Of a DNA stretch of 64,000 nucleotides, positions 26,917-35,315 are shown piece after piece. Each line of letters starts with the position of its first letter. Position 1 is the first letter of the stretch. This DNA comes from Streptomyces tuirus (GTDB lineage: Bacteria > Actinomycetota > Actinomycetes > Streptomycetales > Streptomycetaceae): NCBI RefSeq assembly GCF_014701095.1, contig NZ_AP023439.1, positions 7,428,001 to 7,492,000 of the forward strand, in the 5' to 3' direction. The position numbers were made by a program, and so were the translations under genes. The notes beneath the pieces are model-generated. The model was not told where the DNA came from, made no database searches, and worked only from the letters and a program-made list of their open reading frames with translations.

Positions 26917-28196
26917 ACGCGCTGAACACCCCCTTGGCGGAGCTGGACCCCGAGGTCCACGCCGCGCTCCGCGCCGAGCTGCACCGCCAGCAGTCCACCC
27001 TCGAGATGATCGCCTCCGAGAACTTCGCGCCGTCCGCCGTGATGGAGGCCCAGGGTTCGGTCGCGACCAACAAGTACGCCGAGGGCTACCCCGGCCGCCG
27101 CTACTACGGCGGCTGCGAACACGTCGACGTCACCGAGCGGCTGGCCATCGAGCGCGTCAAGTCCCTCTTCGGCGCCGGCTTCGCCAACGTGCAGCCGCAC
27201 TCGGGCGCCCAGGCGAACACCGCCGTCTTCTTCGCCCTGCTCCAGCCCGGCGACACCGTCCTCGGGCTCGACCTCGCGCACGGCGGGCACCTCACCCACG
27301 GCATGCGCATCAACTACAGCGGCAAGATGCTCAACGTCGTGCCGTACCACGTGTCCGAGGCGGACAACCTCGTCGACATGGACGAGGTCGAGCGGCTCGC
27401 CAAGGAGCACCGCCCCAAGATGATCATCGCGGGCTGGTCGGCGTACCCCAGGCAGCTGGACTTCGCGGCCTTCCGCCGGATCGCCGACGAGGTGGGCGCC
27501 CTGCTGATGGTCGACATGGCGCACTTCGCCGGACTGGTGGCGGCCGGCCTGCACCCGAGCCCCGTACCGCACGCCCACGTCACGACCACCACGACGCACA
27601 AGACACTCGGCGGCCCGCGCGGCGGCGTCATCCTCACCGACGAGGCCGGCCTCGCCAAGAAGATCAACTCGGCGGTGTTCCCCGGCATGCAGGGCGGCCC
27701 GCTGGAGCACGTCATCGCCGCCAAGGCGGTGTCGTTCAAGGTCGCCGCGACACCGGAGTTCGCCGAACGCCAGGCGCGGACGCTCGCCGGCGCCCGCATC
27801 CTCGCCGAACGCCTCACCCGGGCGGACGCGGCGGCCGCCGGAGTCAAGGTGCTGACCGGCGGCACGGACGTCCACCTCGTCCTGGTCGACCTGCGCGACT
27901 CCGAGCTCGACGGCCGTCAGGCCGAGGACCTGCTCCACGAGATCGGCATCACCGTCAACCGCAACGCCGTGCCCTTCGACCCGCGCCCGCCCTTGGTCAC
28001 CTCGGGCCTGCGCATCGGCACCCCGGCTCTGGCCACCCGCGGCTTCACCGAGGAGGACTTCGCCGAGGTCGCGGACGTCATCGCCCTCGCCCTCCAGCCG
28101 GAGCCGGACGTGACCGCCTTGCGTGCCCGCACGGAGGCCCTGGCCGCCAAGCACCCGCTCTACCCGCACCTGTCCGACAACGGAGACGCCCGATGA
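26913..28196 (+). CDS. glyA: Serine hydroxymethyltransferase
   Basis: 427-residue PLP enzyme. N-terminal STLEMIASENFAPSAVMEAQ, KYAEGYPGRRYYGGCEHVD and the PLP-lysine motif TTTTHKTLGGPRGG are all characteristic. It condenses glycine with methylene-THF to serine, using both products of the demethylases encoded around it. It overlaps the folD relic upstream (ATGA) and soxB downstream (ATGA), so it is embedded in the operon and is probably an extra, pathway-dedicated GlyA rather than the housekeeping one (inference). Confidence 0.93.
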   Translation: MNALNTPLAELDPEVHAALRAELHRQQSTLEMIASENFAPSAVMEAQGSVATNKYAEGYPGRRYYGGCEHVDVTERLAIERVKSLFGAGFANVQPHSGAQANTAVFFALLQPGDTVLGLDLAHGGHLTHGMRINYSGKMLNVVPYHVSEADNLVDMDEVERLAKEHRPKMIIAGWSAYPRQLDFAAFRRIADEVGALLMVDMAHFAGLVAAGLHPSPVPHAHVTTTTTHKTLGGPRGGVILTDEAGLAKKINSAVFPGMQGGPLEHVIAAKAVSFKVAATPEFAERQARTLAGARILAERLTRADAAAAGVKVLTGGTDVHLVLVDLRDSELDGRQAEDLLHEIGITVNRNAVPFDPRPPLVTSGLRIGTPALATRGFTEEDFAEVADVIALALQPEPDVTALRARTEALAAKHPLYPHLSDNGDAR

Positions 28197-29425
28197 GCCC
28201 CCGCACCCCCGGCGCCGAGCTTCCCGAACACCCCGACTGGCTGTGGCGCAACCCCGAGCCGAAGCGCTCGTACGACGTCGTCATCGTGGGTGGCGGCGGA
28301 CACGGCCTGGCCACCGCCCACTACCTCGCGAAGAACCACGGCATCACCAACGTCGCCGTGCTGGAGAAGGGCTGGCTGGCGGGCGGCAACATGGCCCGCA
28401 ACACCACGATCATCCGCTCCAACTACCTCTGGGACGAGAGCGCCGGCATCTACGAGCACGCCCTCAAGCTGTGGGAAGGCCTGGCGGACGAACTCGACTA
28501 CCCGATCCTCTTCTCCCAGCGCGGCGTACTGAACCTCGCCCACAGCCTCCAGGACGTCCGCGACAGTGTGCGCCGCGTCGAGGCCAACCGCCTCAACGGC
28601 GTGGACGCCGAGTGGCTCGACGCGGACGGCGTCAAGGACGTCTGCCCGATCGTCAACATCTCCCCGGACGTGCGCTATCCCGTCCTCGGCGCCACCTACC
28701 AGCCCCGAGCGGGCATCGCCAAGCACGACCACGTCGCCTGGGGCCTGGCCCGCTCCGCCGACGCCGCCGGCATCGACATCATCCAGAACTGCGAGGTCAC
28801 CGGCCTCGACGTGGTCGGCAACCGGGTGGTCGGAGTCCGGACCACCCGGGGCCCGATCGCCGCGGGCAAGGTGGCGCTCTGCTCGGCGGGCCACACCTCT
28901 GTCCTCGCGGCCATGGCGGGCATCGAACTCCCGGTGCAGAGCCACCCCTTGCAGGCGCTGGTGTCGGAGCTGCTGGAACCGGTCCACCCGACGGTGGTCA
29001 TGTCCAACGCCGTCCACGTCTACGTCAGCCAGGCGCACAAGGGCGAGCTGGTGATGGGCGCGGGCATCGACGCCTACAACTCCTACACCCAGCGCGGCGC
29101 CTTCCACATCATCGAGGAGCAGATGGCGGCGGCCCTGGAACTCTTCCCGGTCTTCGCCCGCGCCCATGTCCTGCGCACCTGGGGCGGCATCGTCGACGTC
29201 AGCCCCGACGCCTCACCGATCATCGGCCTCAGCCCGGTGGACAACCTCTACCTCAACTGCGGCTGGGGAACCGGCGGTTTCAAGGCCACGCCCGGTGTCG
29301 GCTGGGTCTACGCCCACACCATCGCCCACGACACCCCGCATCCGCTCAACGCCCCCTTCTCGCTCGACCGTTTCACCACCGGCGCGCTCGTCGACGAGCA
29401 CGGCGCGGCCGCGGTGGCCCACTAG
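28193..29425 (+). CDS. soxB: Sarcosine oxidase subunit beta
   Basis: 410-residue flavoprotein subunit of heterotetrameric sarcosine oxidase. FAD-binding VVIVGGGGHGLATAHYLAKNHG, NMARNTTIIRSNYLW, and AGIAKHDHVAWG, whose His (about 178) is the usual covalent FMN attachment; the C-terminal CGWGTGGFKATPGVGW is typical. It oxidises sarcosine to glycine and transfers the methyl carbon to tetrahydrofolate bound on SoxA. ATG overlaps the glyA stop. soxD starts 28 bp after the stop. Confidence 0.93.
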   Translation: MSPRTPGAELPEHPDWLWRNPEPKRSYDVVIVGGGGHGLATAHYLAKNHGITNVAVLEKGWLAGGNMARNTTIIRSNYLWDESAGIYEHALKLWEGLADELDYPILFSQRGVLNLAHSLQDVRDSVRRVEANRLNGVDAEWLDADGVKDVCPIVNISPDVRYPVLGATYQPRAGIAKHDHVAWGLARSADAAGIDIIQNCEVTGLDVVGNRVVGVRTTRGPIAAGKVALCSAGHTSVLAAMAGIELPVQSHPLQALVSELLEPVHPTVVMSNAVHVYVSQAHKGELVMGAGIDAYNSYTQRGAFHIIEEQMAAALELFPVFARAHVLRTWGGIVDVSPDASPIIGLSPVDNLYLNCGWGTGGFKATPGVGWVYAHTIAHDTPHPLNAPFSLDRFTTGALVDEHGAAAVAH

Positions 29426-29453
29426 GACCACTGGAAGCTTTGGGAGCCGATCC

Positions 29454-32400
29454 ATGCTGCTGATTCCCTGCCCGTGGTGCGGACCTCGCGACGAGGCCGA
29501 GTTCCACTACGGCGGCCAGGCCCATGTGCCGTACCCGGAGGACCCGGCGTCCCTCACCGACGAGGAGTGGGCCCGCTACCTCTTCTTCCGCGACAACCCC
29601 AGGGGCCCCTTCGCCGAGCGCTGGAGCCACGCAGCGGGCTGCCGCCGCTGGTTCAACGCCGTCCGGGACACGTCGACGAACGAGATCCTGACGGTGTACC
29701 GGGCGGGGGAGGAGCGCCCGGAGACGGTTGAGGCGCGTTCGGTTGCTCCGCAGCCGCGTCCAGCAATCCCAGCCCGTCCGGCGTTTGAGGACGAGGCCGT
29801 TCAGGCCGATACGGGGGCCTGGGGGCAGAGCCCCCAGCGGGATCCGGGGGCAGAGCCCCTGGTTTCGGGAAGGGGCGGGGTGGGGGAGAACACCCAGCCG
29901 TTCCGTCACCCCACCCGCGGCCTCATCCACCGCGACGAGCCCCTCACCTTCACCTTCGACGGCACCGAATACCAGGGCTACAGGGGCGACACCCTCGCCT
30001 CCGCCCTCCTTGCCAACGGCGTCATCCAGACCGGCACCAGCATCAAACTGGGCCGCCCCCGCGGCATCTTCTCGGCCGGCGTCGAGGAACCCAACGCGGT
30101 CGTCCAGATCGAGGAACCGTTCCCCGAGCCCATGCTCCCGGCCACCACCGTCGAGCTCTACGACGGCCTCGTCGCAACCAGCCTCCCCGGCCAGGGCCGC
30201 CTCGCCACCGAACCGGACCCGGCCCGCTACGACGCCGTGCACACCCACTGCGACCTCCTGGTCGTCGGCGCGGGCCCGGCCGGCCTCGCCGCGGCGGCCG
30301 CCGCCGCCCGCTCGGGCGCCCGCGTCATCCTCGCCGACGACCAGCCGGAGCTCGGCGGCAGCCTCCTCGGCACCGGCGAACTCCCCGACTGGGTGGCCGA
30401 GACGACCGCCCGGCTGGAAGCCGCCCCCGACGTACGCGTCCTGCGCCGCACCACGGTCTTCGGCTACTACGACGACAACCACCTGCTCGCCGTCGAGCGC
30501 CGCACCAACCACCTCGGCGCCGCGGCTCCCGAGAAGACCGCCCGGGAACGCGTCCACCGCATCCGGGCCCGCCACGTCGTCCTCGCCACCGGCGCCCACG
30601 AACGCTCGCTGGCCTTCGCGGACAACGACCGGCCCGGGGTGATGCTGGCCGCTTCGGCCCGCACCTACGTCAACCGGCACGGCGTGCTGCCCGGCCGCCA
30701 CGCGGTGGTCTTCACCACCAACGACAGCGCCTACCCGGTGGTGCTGGACCTCGCCGCGGCGGGCGTCACCATCGAGGCCGTGGTCGACACCCGTCCCGAG
30801 CCGGGGGAGTGGGCCGAGCGCACCCGCCGGGCCGGCATCGAGGTGCTGACGGGCCATGCCGTCACCGCCACGGACGGCGCCCCCCGTATCACCGCCGTGA
30901 CCGTCGCGCCGTACGGGGAGACGACAGGGCGACGGGAGTTCGCCGCCGACCTGCTGCTGGTCTCCGGCGGCTGGAACCCGGTCGCGCACCTGTTCAGCCA
31001 GGCGGGCGGCAAGCTCCGCTACGACGAGGAGCTCGGCAGCTTCGTACCCGACACCTCCCGCCAGGCCGTGGAGGTCGCCGGCGCCGCGAGCGGCGTCCTC
31101 GACCTGGCCCGAGCTCTCGCGCAGGGAGCGGCTGCCGGAGCCCGCGCGATCGAGGCCGAGGGCTACACCTCCGAGGCGCCCCGCCTGCCGCAGGTGGCGG
31201 CGCAGCCCGAGACGCCCCCCATGCGGGTCTTCACCGTCCCGGGCCGGGAGGACGCCCCGCGCTTCGTCGACCTCCAACGCGACGTCACCGTCGACGACCT
31301 GGCCCGTGCGACCGGCGCCGGAATGCGCTCGGTGGAGCACACCAAGCGCTACACCACGGCCGGCACCGCCAACGACCAGGGCAAGACCTCAGGCGTCCTC
31401 GCCAGTGGCGTCGTCGCCGAACTGCTCGGCGTGGACATCTCCGCGCTCGGCACGACCACGTTCCGGCCCCCGTACACCCCCGTCTCCTTCGCCGCCCTCG
31501 CCGGCCGCGACCGCGGCGTGCTGAGCGACCCGGTCCGCACGACCGCCCTGCACGAGTGGCATGTCGCACAGGGCGCTCTCTTCGAGAACGTCGGCCAGTG
31601 GAAGCGGCCCTGGTACTACCGGCGGGACGGCGAGGACAGGGAGACGGCCGTGCTGCGCGAGTGCGCCGCCGCCCGTGAGGGCGTCGCCTTCATGGACGCC
31701 TCGACCCTCGGCAAGATCGATGTCCTGGGCCCGGACGCCGCCGTCTTCCTCGACCTGCTCTACACCAACATGATGAGCACCCTCAAGGTCGGCATGATCC
31801 GCTACGGAGTGATGTGCCGCCCGGACGGGATGGTCTTCGACGACGGCACCGTCATCCGCCTCGACCAGGACCGTTACCTGGTCACCACCACGACGGGCAA
31901 CGCCGCCACCGTGCTGGACTGGATGGAGGAGTGGCTCCAGACGGAGTGGCCCGAGCTCAAGGTCCACTGCACCTCCGTGACCGAACAGTGGGCCACCGTC
32001 GCCCTGGTCGGTCCGAAGTCCCGCGAGGTGCTCGGTTCGCTGGCGCCGCGACTGGCCGTGGCCAACGAGGACTTCCCGTTCATGGCATGGCGGGACACCA
32101 CCGTCGCGGGCATCGAGGCCCGGGTGTGCCGGATCAGCTTCTCCGGCGAACTCGCCTACGAGATCAACGTGTCGCCGTGGGAGGCCCTCGCCCTGTGGGA
32201 GGCGCTGTACCAGGCGGGCGAACCGTACGGCATCACCCCGTACGGCACGGAGACCATGCACGTCCTGCGCGCGGAGAAGGGCTATCCGATCGTCGGCCAG
32301 GACACCGACGGCACGGTGACACCGCAGGACCTCGGCATGAGCTGGGCGGTGTCGAAGAAGAAGCCCGACTTCATCGGCAAGCGTTCCTTCGCCCGTGCCG

Positions 32401-32708
32401 ACACCGTCCGCCCCGACCGCAAGCACCTGGTGGGCCTGCTCCCGGAGGACCCGGGCACGTTCCTCCCCGAGGGCACGCACCTGGTCGCCGACAGTGTGCT
32501 GCCCGCGCCCCCCGTTCCGATGCTCGGCCATGTCACGTCCAGTTACCGCAGCGCCGCCCTCGGCCGGACCTTCGCACTCGCGCTGGTCAAGGGCGGACGC
32601 GAGCGCATCGGTGAGCGCCTGTACGCCCCCGTCGGTGACCGGCTGGTCCCGGTGACCGTCGCGAGCCCCGTCCTCTACGATCCCGAGGGAGCCCGCCGCC
32701 ATGGCTGA
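29454..32708 (+). CDS. soxD/soxA: SoxD-SoxA continuous reading frame: sarcosine oxidase subunits delta and alpha
   Basis: One 1084-codon frame. Residues 1-~95 are SoxD (MLLIPCPWCGPRDEAEFHYGG, zinc ligands CPWC and HAAGC). Residues ~97-142 are a low-complexity linker encoded by a Streptomyces intergenic-type repeat. From about residue 143 it is SoxA: TFTFDGTEYQGYRGDTLASA, FAD/NAD motif DLLVVGAGPAGLAAAAAAAR, VLATGAHERSLAF, and a C-terminal GcvT-like folate domain (FMDASTLGKIDVLGPDA, ISFSGELAYEIN). These are normally separate genes. SoxA may also start alone at GTG 29880. The end overlaps soxG by 8 bases. Confidence 0.85.
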   Translation: MLLIPCPWCGPRDEAEFHYGGQAHVPYPEDPASLTDEEWARYLFFRDNPRGPFAERWSHAAGCRRWFNAVRDTSTNEILTVYRAGEERPETVEARSVAPQPRPAIPARPAFEDEAVQADTGAWGQSPQRDPGAEPLVSGRGGVGENTQPFRHPTRGLIHRDEPLTFTFDGTEYQGYRGDTLASALLANGVIQTGTSIKLGRPRGIFSAGVEEPNAVVQIEEPFPEPMLPATTVELYDGLVATSLPGQGRLATEPDPARYDAVHTHCDLLVVGAGPAGLAAAAAAARSGARVILADDQPELGGSLLGTGELPDWVAETTARLEAAPDVRVLRRTTVFGYYDDNHLLAVERRTNHLGAAAPEKTARERVHRIRARHVVLATGAHERSLAFADNDRPGVMLAASARTYVNRHGVLPGRHAVVFTTNDSAYPVVLDLAAAGVTIEAVVDTRPEPGEWAERTRRAGIEVLTGHAVTATDGAPRITAVTVAPYGETTGRREFAADLLLVSGGWNPVAHLFSQAGGKLRYDEELGSFVPDTSRQAVEVAGAASGVLDLARALAQGAAAGARAIEAEGYTSEAPRLPQVAAQPETPPMRVFTVPGREDAPRFVDLQRDVTVDDLARATGAGMRSVEHTKRYTTAGTANDQGKTSGVLASGVVAELLGVDISALGTTTFRPPYTPVSFAALAGRDRGVLSDPVRTTALHEWHVAQGALFENVGQWKRPWYYRRDGEDRETAVLRECAAAREGVAFMDASTLGKIDVLGPDAAVFLDLLYTNMMSTLKVGMIRYGVMCRPDGMVFDDGTVIRLDQDRYLVTTTTGNAATVLDWMEEWLQTEWPELKVHCTSVTEQWATVALVGPKSREVLGSLAPRLAVANEDFPFMAWRDTTVAGIEARVCRISFSGELAYEINVSPWEALALWEALYQAGEPYGITPYGTETMHVLRAEKGYPIVGQDTDGTVTPQDLGMSWAVSKKKPDFIGKRSFARADTVRPDRKHLVGLLPEDPGTFLPEGTHLVADSVLPAPPVPMLGHVTSSYRSAALGRTFALALVKGGRERIGERLYAPVGDRLVPVTVASPVLYDPEGARRHG
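29757..29870 (+). repeat. Streptomyces intergenic-type repeat lying in frame between soxD and soxA
   Basis: Contains the recurrent Streptomyces core CCGTCCGGCGTTTGAGGACG (from 29778) followed by CTGGGGGCAGAGCCCCCAG-type inverted repeats (about 29819-29837). Normally intergenic, here it has no stop codon in the sox frame and encodes the inter-subunit linker. Confidence 0.65.
29868..29882 (+). promoter_or_regulatory. Possible internal ribosome site and GTG start for soxA
   Basis: A purine-rich GGAAGGGGCGGGG run precedes in-frame GTG 29880, which would give a 942-residue SoxA beginning MGENTQPFRHP, close to the usual SoxA N-terminus. This would allow free SoxA to be made even though soxD reads through. 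Confidence 0.45.
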
Positions 32709-33306
32709 CACCGCCCTTACCGCCCCGCTCCGCAGCCCTCTGTCGCATGCCGCGGACCGGCTGGCCGCCGCGACCCGCACCTCCGGGGGCGCCGTCCGGC
32801 TCGCGGAACTCCCCTTCCTGACCCAGATCGACGTCCGCCTCGATCACAAGGGAGCGGCGGCGGACGCCGTGGGGCTGGCGCTGGGCTTGCAACTGCCCGT
32901 CGAGCCCGGCACCGTGGTCCGCGCCGGGGAGCTGACCGCGCTGTGGCTCGGCCCCGACGAGTGGCTGGTGGTGGGGCCGCCGGGCGGCCGGCGCGGGCTG
33001 GAGAACCGCATCCGTGAGGCCGCGGGGGACGAGCCCGTGTCCGTCGTCGACGTGTCGGCTCAGCGCACCACGCTCCTCGTCGCCGGCCCCCGTGCCCGCG
33101 ACCTGCTGGCCCACGGCTGCTCGCTCGACCTGCACCCGCGCGTCTTCGGCCCGGGCCGCTGCGCCCAGACGACCCTGGGCCGCACCCAGGTCGTCCTGGT
33201 GGCCCGCGACGATCCGAGGGCCGGGTTCTGGGTACTGGTTCGCTCCTCCTTCGCCGGCTACCTCACGGACTGGCTGCTGGACGCCGCCGTGGAGTGGACG
33301 GGCTGA
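32701..33306 (+). CDS. soxG: Sarcosine oxidase subunit gamma
   Basis: 201-residue small subunit: RLAELPFLTQIDVRL, ALWLGPDEWLVVGPPG, SVVDVSAQRTTLLVAGPRARDLL and the C-terminal FWVLVRSSFAGYLTDWLLDA, all typical of SoxG, a GcvT-like subunit lying against SoxA/SoxB. Start overlaps the soxA end by 8 bases. Last gene of the operon; a bidirectional hairpin follows. Confidence 0.9.
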   Translation: MADTALTAPLRSPLSHAADRLAAATRTSGGAVRLAELPFLTQIDVRLDHKGAAADAVGLALGLQLPVEPGTVVRAGELTALWLGPDEWLVVGPPGGRRGLENRIREAAGDEPVSVVDVSAQRTTLLVAGPRARDLLAHGCSLDLHPRVFGPGRCAQTTLGRTQVVLVARDDPRAGFWVLVRSSFAGYLTDWLLDAAVEWTG

Positions 33307-33320
33307 GCGGACACCACGAA

Positions 33321-33362
33321 AGCGGCGGTCGGAGAAACGGATCCGGTTCTCCGACCGCCGCT
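33321..33362. terminator. Bidirectional terminator between soxG and iclR2
   Basis: A 16-bp perfect stem (AGCGGCGGTCGGAGAA / TTCTCCGACCGCCGCT) with a 10-base loop between convergent genes. Confidence 0.8.
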
Positions 33363-33403
33363 CGGCGTGCGAGTCCTGCCCTGGCGTGCGACCTGGCCGG
33401 GCC

Positions 33404-34195
33404 TCAGCCCGTATAGCCCAGACGGCGGCTGAGCTCGTCCGCTCCCGCGACGAGCACCTCCGCCAGCTCGTGCATCCGCCCGTCGGTCATCCGGAAGGCC
33501 GGCCCCGACGCGCTGAGGGCGGCGACCACCTGACCCTCGTCCGAACGCACCGGCGCGGACACGGCGTTGAGCCCCTCCTCGTATTCCTCCACCGTGATGG
33601 CGTAGCCCTGCGCGCGGGCCTGGGCGAGGTCTGCCTCCAGCTTCTTCCTGGAGGTCACCGTGCGCGGTGTCATACGGGGCAGGCCGGCCTCGGCGAGGAG
33701 TTCTTCGCGGTCCGCGCGGTCGAGGTGGGCGAGAAGGACCTTGCCGCTCGACGTACAGTGCAGCGGCGTCTGCCGTCCCACCCAGTTCTGCGCCGCGATG
33801 GCCGACGTGCTGCGCACCTGGTAGAGGTTGATCGCGTGGTGGGACTCCAGGACGGCGATGTTCAGCGTTTCGCCCACGTCGTCGACGAGACGCTCGCAGA
33901 TGCCCCGTCCGTGCCGGGTGACGGCGATACGGCCCGTCACCGCACCGGCCAGACGCACGACTCCGAAGCCGAGACGGTACTTGCCGCGCTCGCTCTCCTG
34001 CTCGACCATCCCGTGCGCTTCCAGAGCGCCGAGCAGGCGGAAGGCGGTGGACTTGTGGACATCGATGGCCGCGGCCACTTCACTCACGCCCGCTTCTCCG
34101 TGCTGGGCGAGGATCTCCAGCACGGAGACAGCGCGGTCGACGGACTGCACTCCGCCACTCGGAGCGACTGCGGACTCGGCACCGTGGTTGCTCAT
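33404..34195 (-). CDS. IclR-family transcriptional regulator 2 of the betaine island
   Basis: 263-residue IclR regulator closely paralogous to the one at 13731 (shared GGVQSVDRA, VSEVAAAIDVHKSTAFRLLG, TSSGKVLLAHL, VVAALSASGPAF). The start is ATG 34195; a -10-like TAGGGT lies exactly 6 bases upstream with no ribosome site, as in iclR1, suggesting a leaderless mRNA. A degenerate island operator covers the start codon. It likely shares or competes for the same tandem boxes; the effector may be betaine, dimethylglycine or sarcosine (inference). Confidence 0.9.
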   Translation of the reverse strand: MSNHGAESAVAPSGGVQSVDRAVSVLEILAQHGEAGVSEVAAAIDVHKSTAFRLLGALEAHGMVEQESERGKYRLGFGVVRLAGAVTGRIAVTRHGRGICERLVDDVGETLNIAVLESHHAINLYQVRSTSAIAAQNWVGRQTPLHCTSSGKVLLAHLDRADREELLAEAGLPRMTPRTVTSRKKLEADLAQARAQGYAITVEEYEEGLNAVSAPVRSDEGQVVAALSASGPAFRMTDGRMHELAEVLVAGADELSRRLGYTG

Positions 34196-34207
34196 GGCGA
34201 AACCCTA
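34187..34207 (-). promoter_or_regulatory. Operator and -10 box over the iclR2 start codon
   Basis: GTTGCTCATGGCGAAAC (34187-34203) spans the ATG (34193-34195, minus strand); TAGGGT (minus strand, 34202-34207) is 6 bases upstream of it. Confidence 0.5.
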
Positions 34208-34250
34208 GGTGAAATGGTCAACAGGTGTGAGGGGGTGGAGGTCAATTTCC

Positions 34251-35123
34251 TCAGCGGAAGACGACCGTCCGGTTGTCGTTGACCATGACGCGGCTCTCAC
34301 TGTGCCATTCCACGGCCCGCGCCAGGACCTGCGCCTCGACGTCGCGCCCCAGGGCGACCAGGCTGTCCGGTCCCTGGGAGTGGCTCACACGGACGACGTC
34401 CTGCTCGATGATGGGCCCCTCGTCCAGATCGGGGGTGACGTAGTGGGCGGTCGCTCCGACGAGCTTGACGCCGCGCTCGTGTGCCTGGACGTATGGCCGG
34501 GCGCCCTTGAAGCTCGGCAGGAACGAGTGGTGGATGTTGATGGCCCGGCCTTCGAGCTGCTTGCACAGGTCGTTGGACAGGATCTGCATGTAGCGGGCCA
34601 GGACCACCAGGTCGATGTCCAGCTCCTCGACGAGCTCCAGCAGCCGCGCCTCCGCCTCGGGCTTGGTCTCCCTGGTCACCGGCACGTGGTGGAAGGGAAT
34701 CCCGTAGCTCTCCGCGAGCGGCTCGAAGTCCCGGTGGTTGGAGACGATCGCCGGCACCTCGATGCTCAGCGCACCGGTACGGCAGCGGAAGAGCAGGTCG
34801 TTCAGGCAGTGCCCGAACTTCGACACCATGATCAGCGTGCGCGTCGGGGTCGACGCCTCGTACAGCTGCCAGGAGATCCGGTACGCCTCCGCCACCGGGG
34901 CGAAGCCGGACTTCAGGTCTTCCAGCGACACGGCGGGGTCCGTGACGTCGAAGTGCACCCGCATGAAGAAGCGGTCCTTGAGCCGGTCGTCGAACTGCTG
35001 GCTCTCCTGGATGTTCCCGGAGTGCCGGACGAGGAAGCCGGTGACGGCGTGGACGAGGCCGGAGCGATCCGGGCACGACAGGGTGAGGACGAACTCGCGG
35101 CCGGCGGTGGGTCCAAGAGACAC
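34251..35123 (-). CDS. purU: Formyltetrahydrofolate deformylase
   Basis: 290-residue PurU: N-terminal ACT domain (FVLTLSCPDRSGLVHAVTGF) and C-terminal formyltransferase-fold domain (RTLIMVSKFGHCLNDLLFR, AINIHHSFLPSFKGARPY, GATAHYVTPDLDEGPII). It hydrolyses 10-formyl-THF to formate and THF, regenerating THF when demethylation overloads the folate pool. GTG 35123 is chosen for the AGGGAGGG site 5-10 bases upstream; the open frame upstream runs into the divergent promoter. Upstream lie the tandem operators, shared region with gbcA2. Confidence 0.92.
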   Translation of the reverse strand: MSLGPTAGREFVLTLSCPDRSGLVHAVTGFLVRHSGNIQESQQFDDRLKDRFFMRVHFDVTDPAVSLEDLKSGFAPVAEAYRISWQLYEASTPTRTLIMVSKFGHCLNDLLFRCRTGALSIEVPAIVSNHRDFEPLAESYGIPFHHVPVTRETKPEAEARLLELVEELDIDLVVLARYMQILSNDLCKQLEGRAINIHHSFLPSFKGARPYVQAHERGVKLVGATAHYVTPDLDEGPIIEQDVVRVSHSQGPDSLVALGRDVEAQVLARAVEWHSESRVMVNDNRTVVFR

Positions 35124-35141
35124 TGAGCCCTCCCTGAGGGA

Positions 35142-35207
35142 AGTGCGTAATGCGCAACAGCGGGACTGATACGCAACATGGTCCCGGCTCCTGCGGCCCT
35201 CGGTCAA
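35142..35207 (-). promoter_or_regulatory. purU promoter with tandem operators
   Basis: On the minus strand: TTGACC (35202-35207), then boxes at 35161-35177 and 35142-35158, which on the plus strand read CGGGACTGATACGCAAC and AGTGCGTAATGCGCAAC, ends 19 bp apart. Each keeps the CGCAAC half perfectly. Confidence 0.68.
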
Positions 35208-35211
35208 GGTC

Positions 35212-35278
35212 TTGACAGTGCTTCGGGCGGACTGCACTGTGAGTTGCGTAGCAAGAGGCTCGTTGCGCATGAGGCAAC
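35212..35278 (+). promoter_or_regulatory. gbcA2 promoter with tandem operators
   Basis: TTGACA (35212-35217), 17 bases, CACTGT (35235-35240), then GTTGCGTAGCAAGAGGC (35243-35259) and GTTGCGCATGAGGCAAC (35262-35278), 19 bp apart. Its -35 is 4 bp from the divergent purU -35. Confidence 0.78.
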
Positions 35279-35315
35279 CACCGCCCGATCGGGGCGCTTC
35301 ACTCCGAGGTGAACC

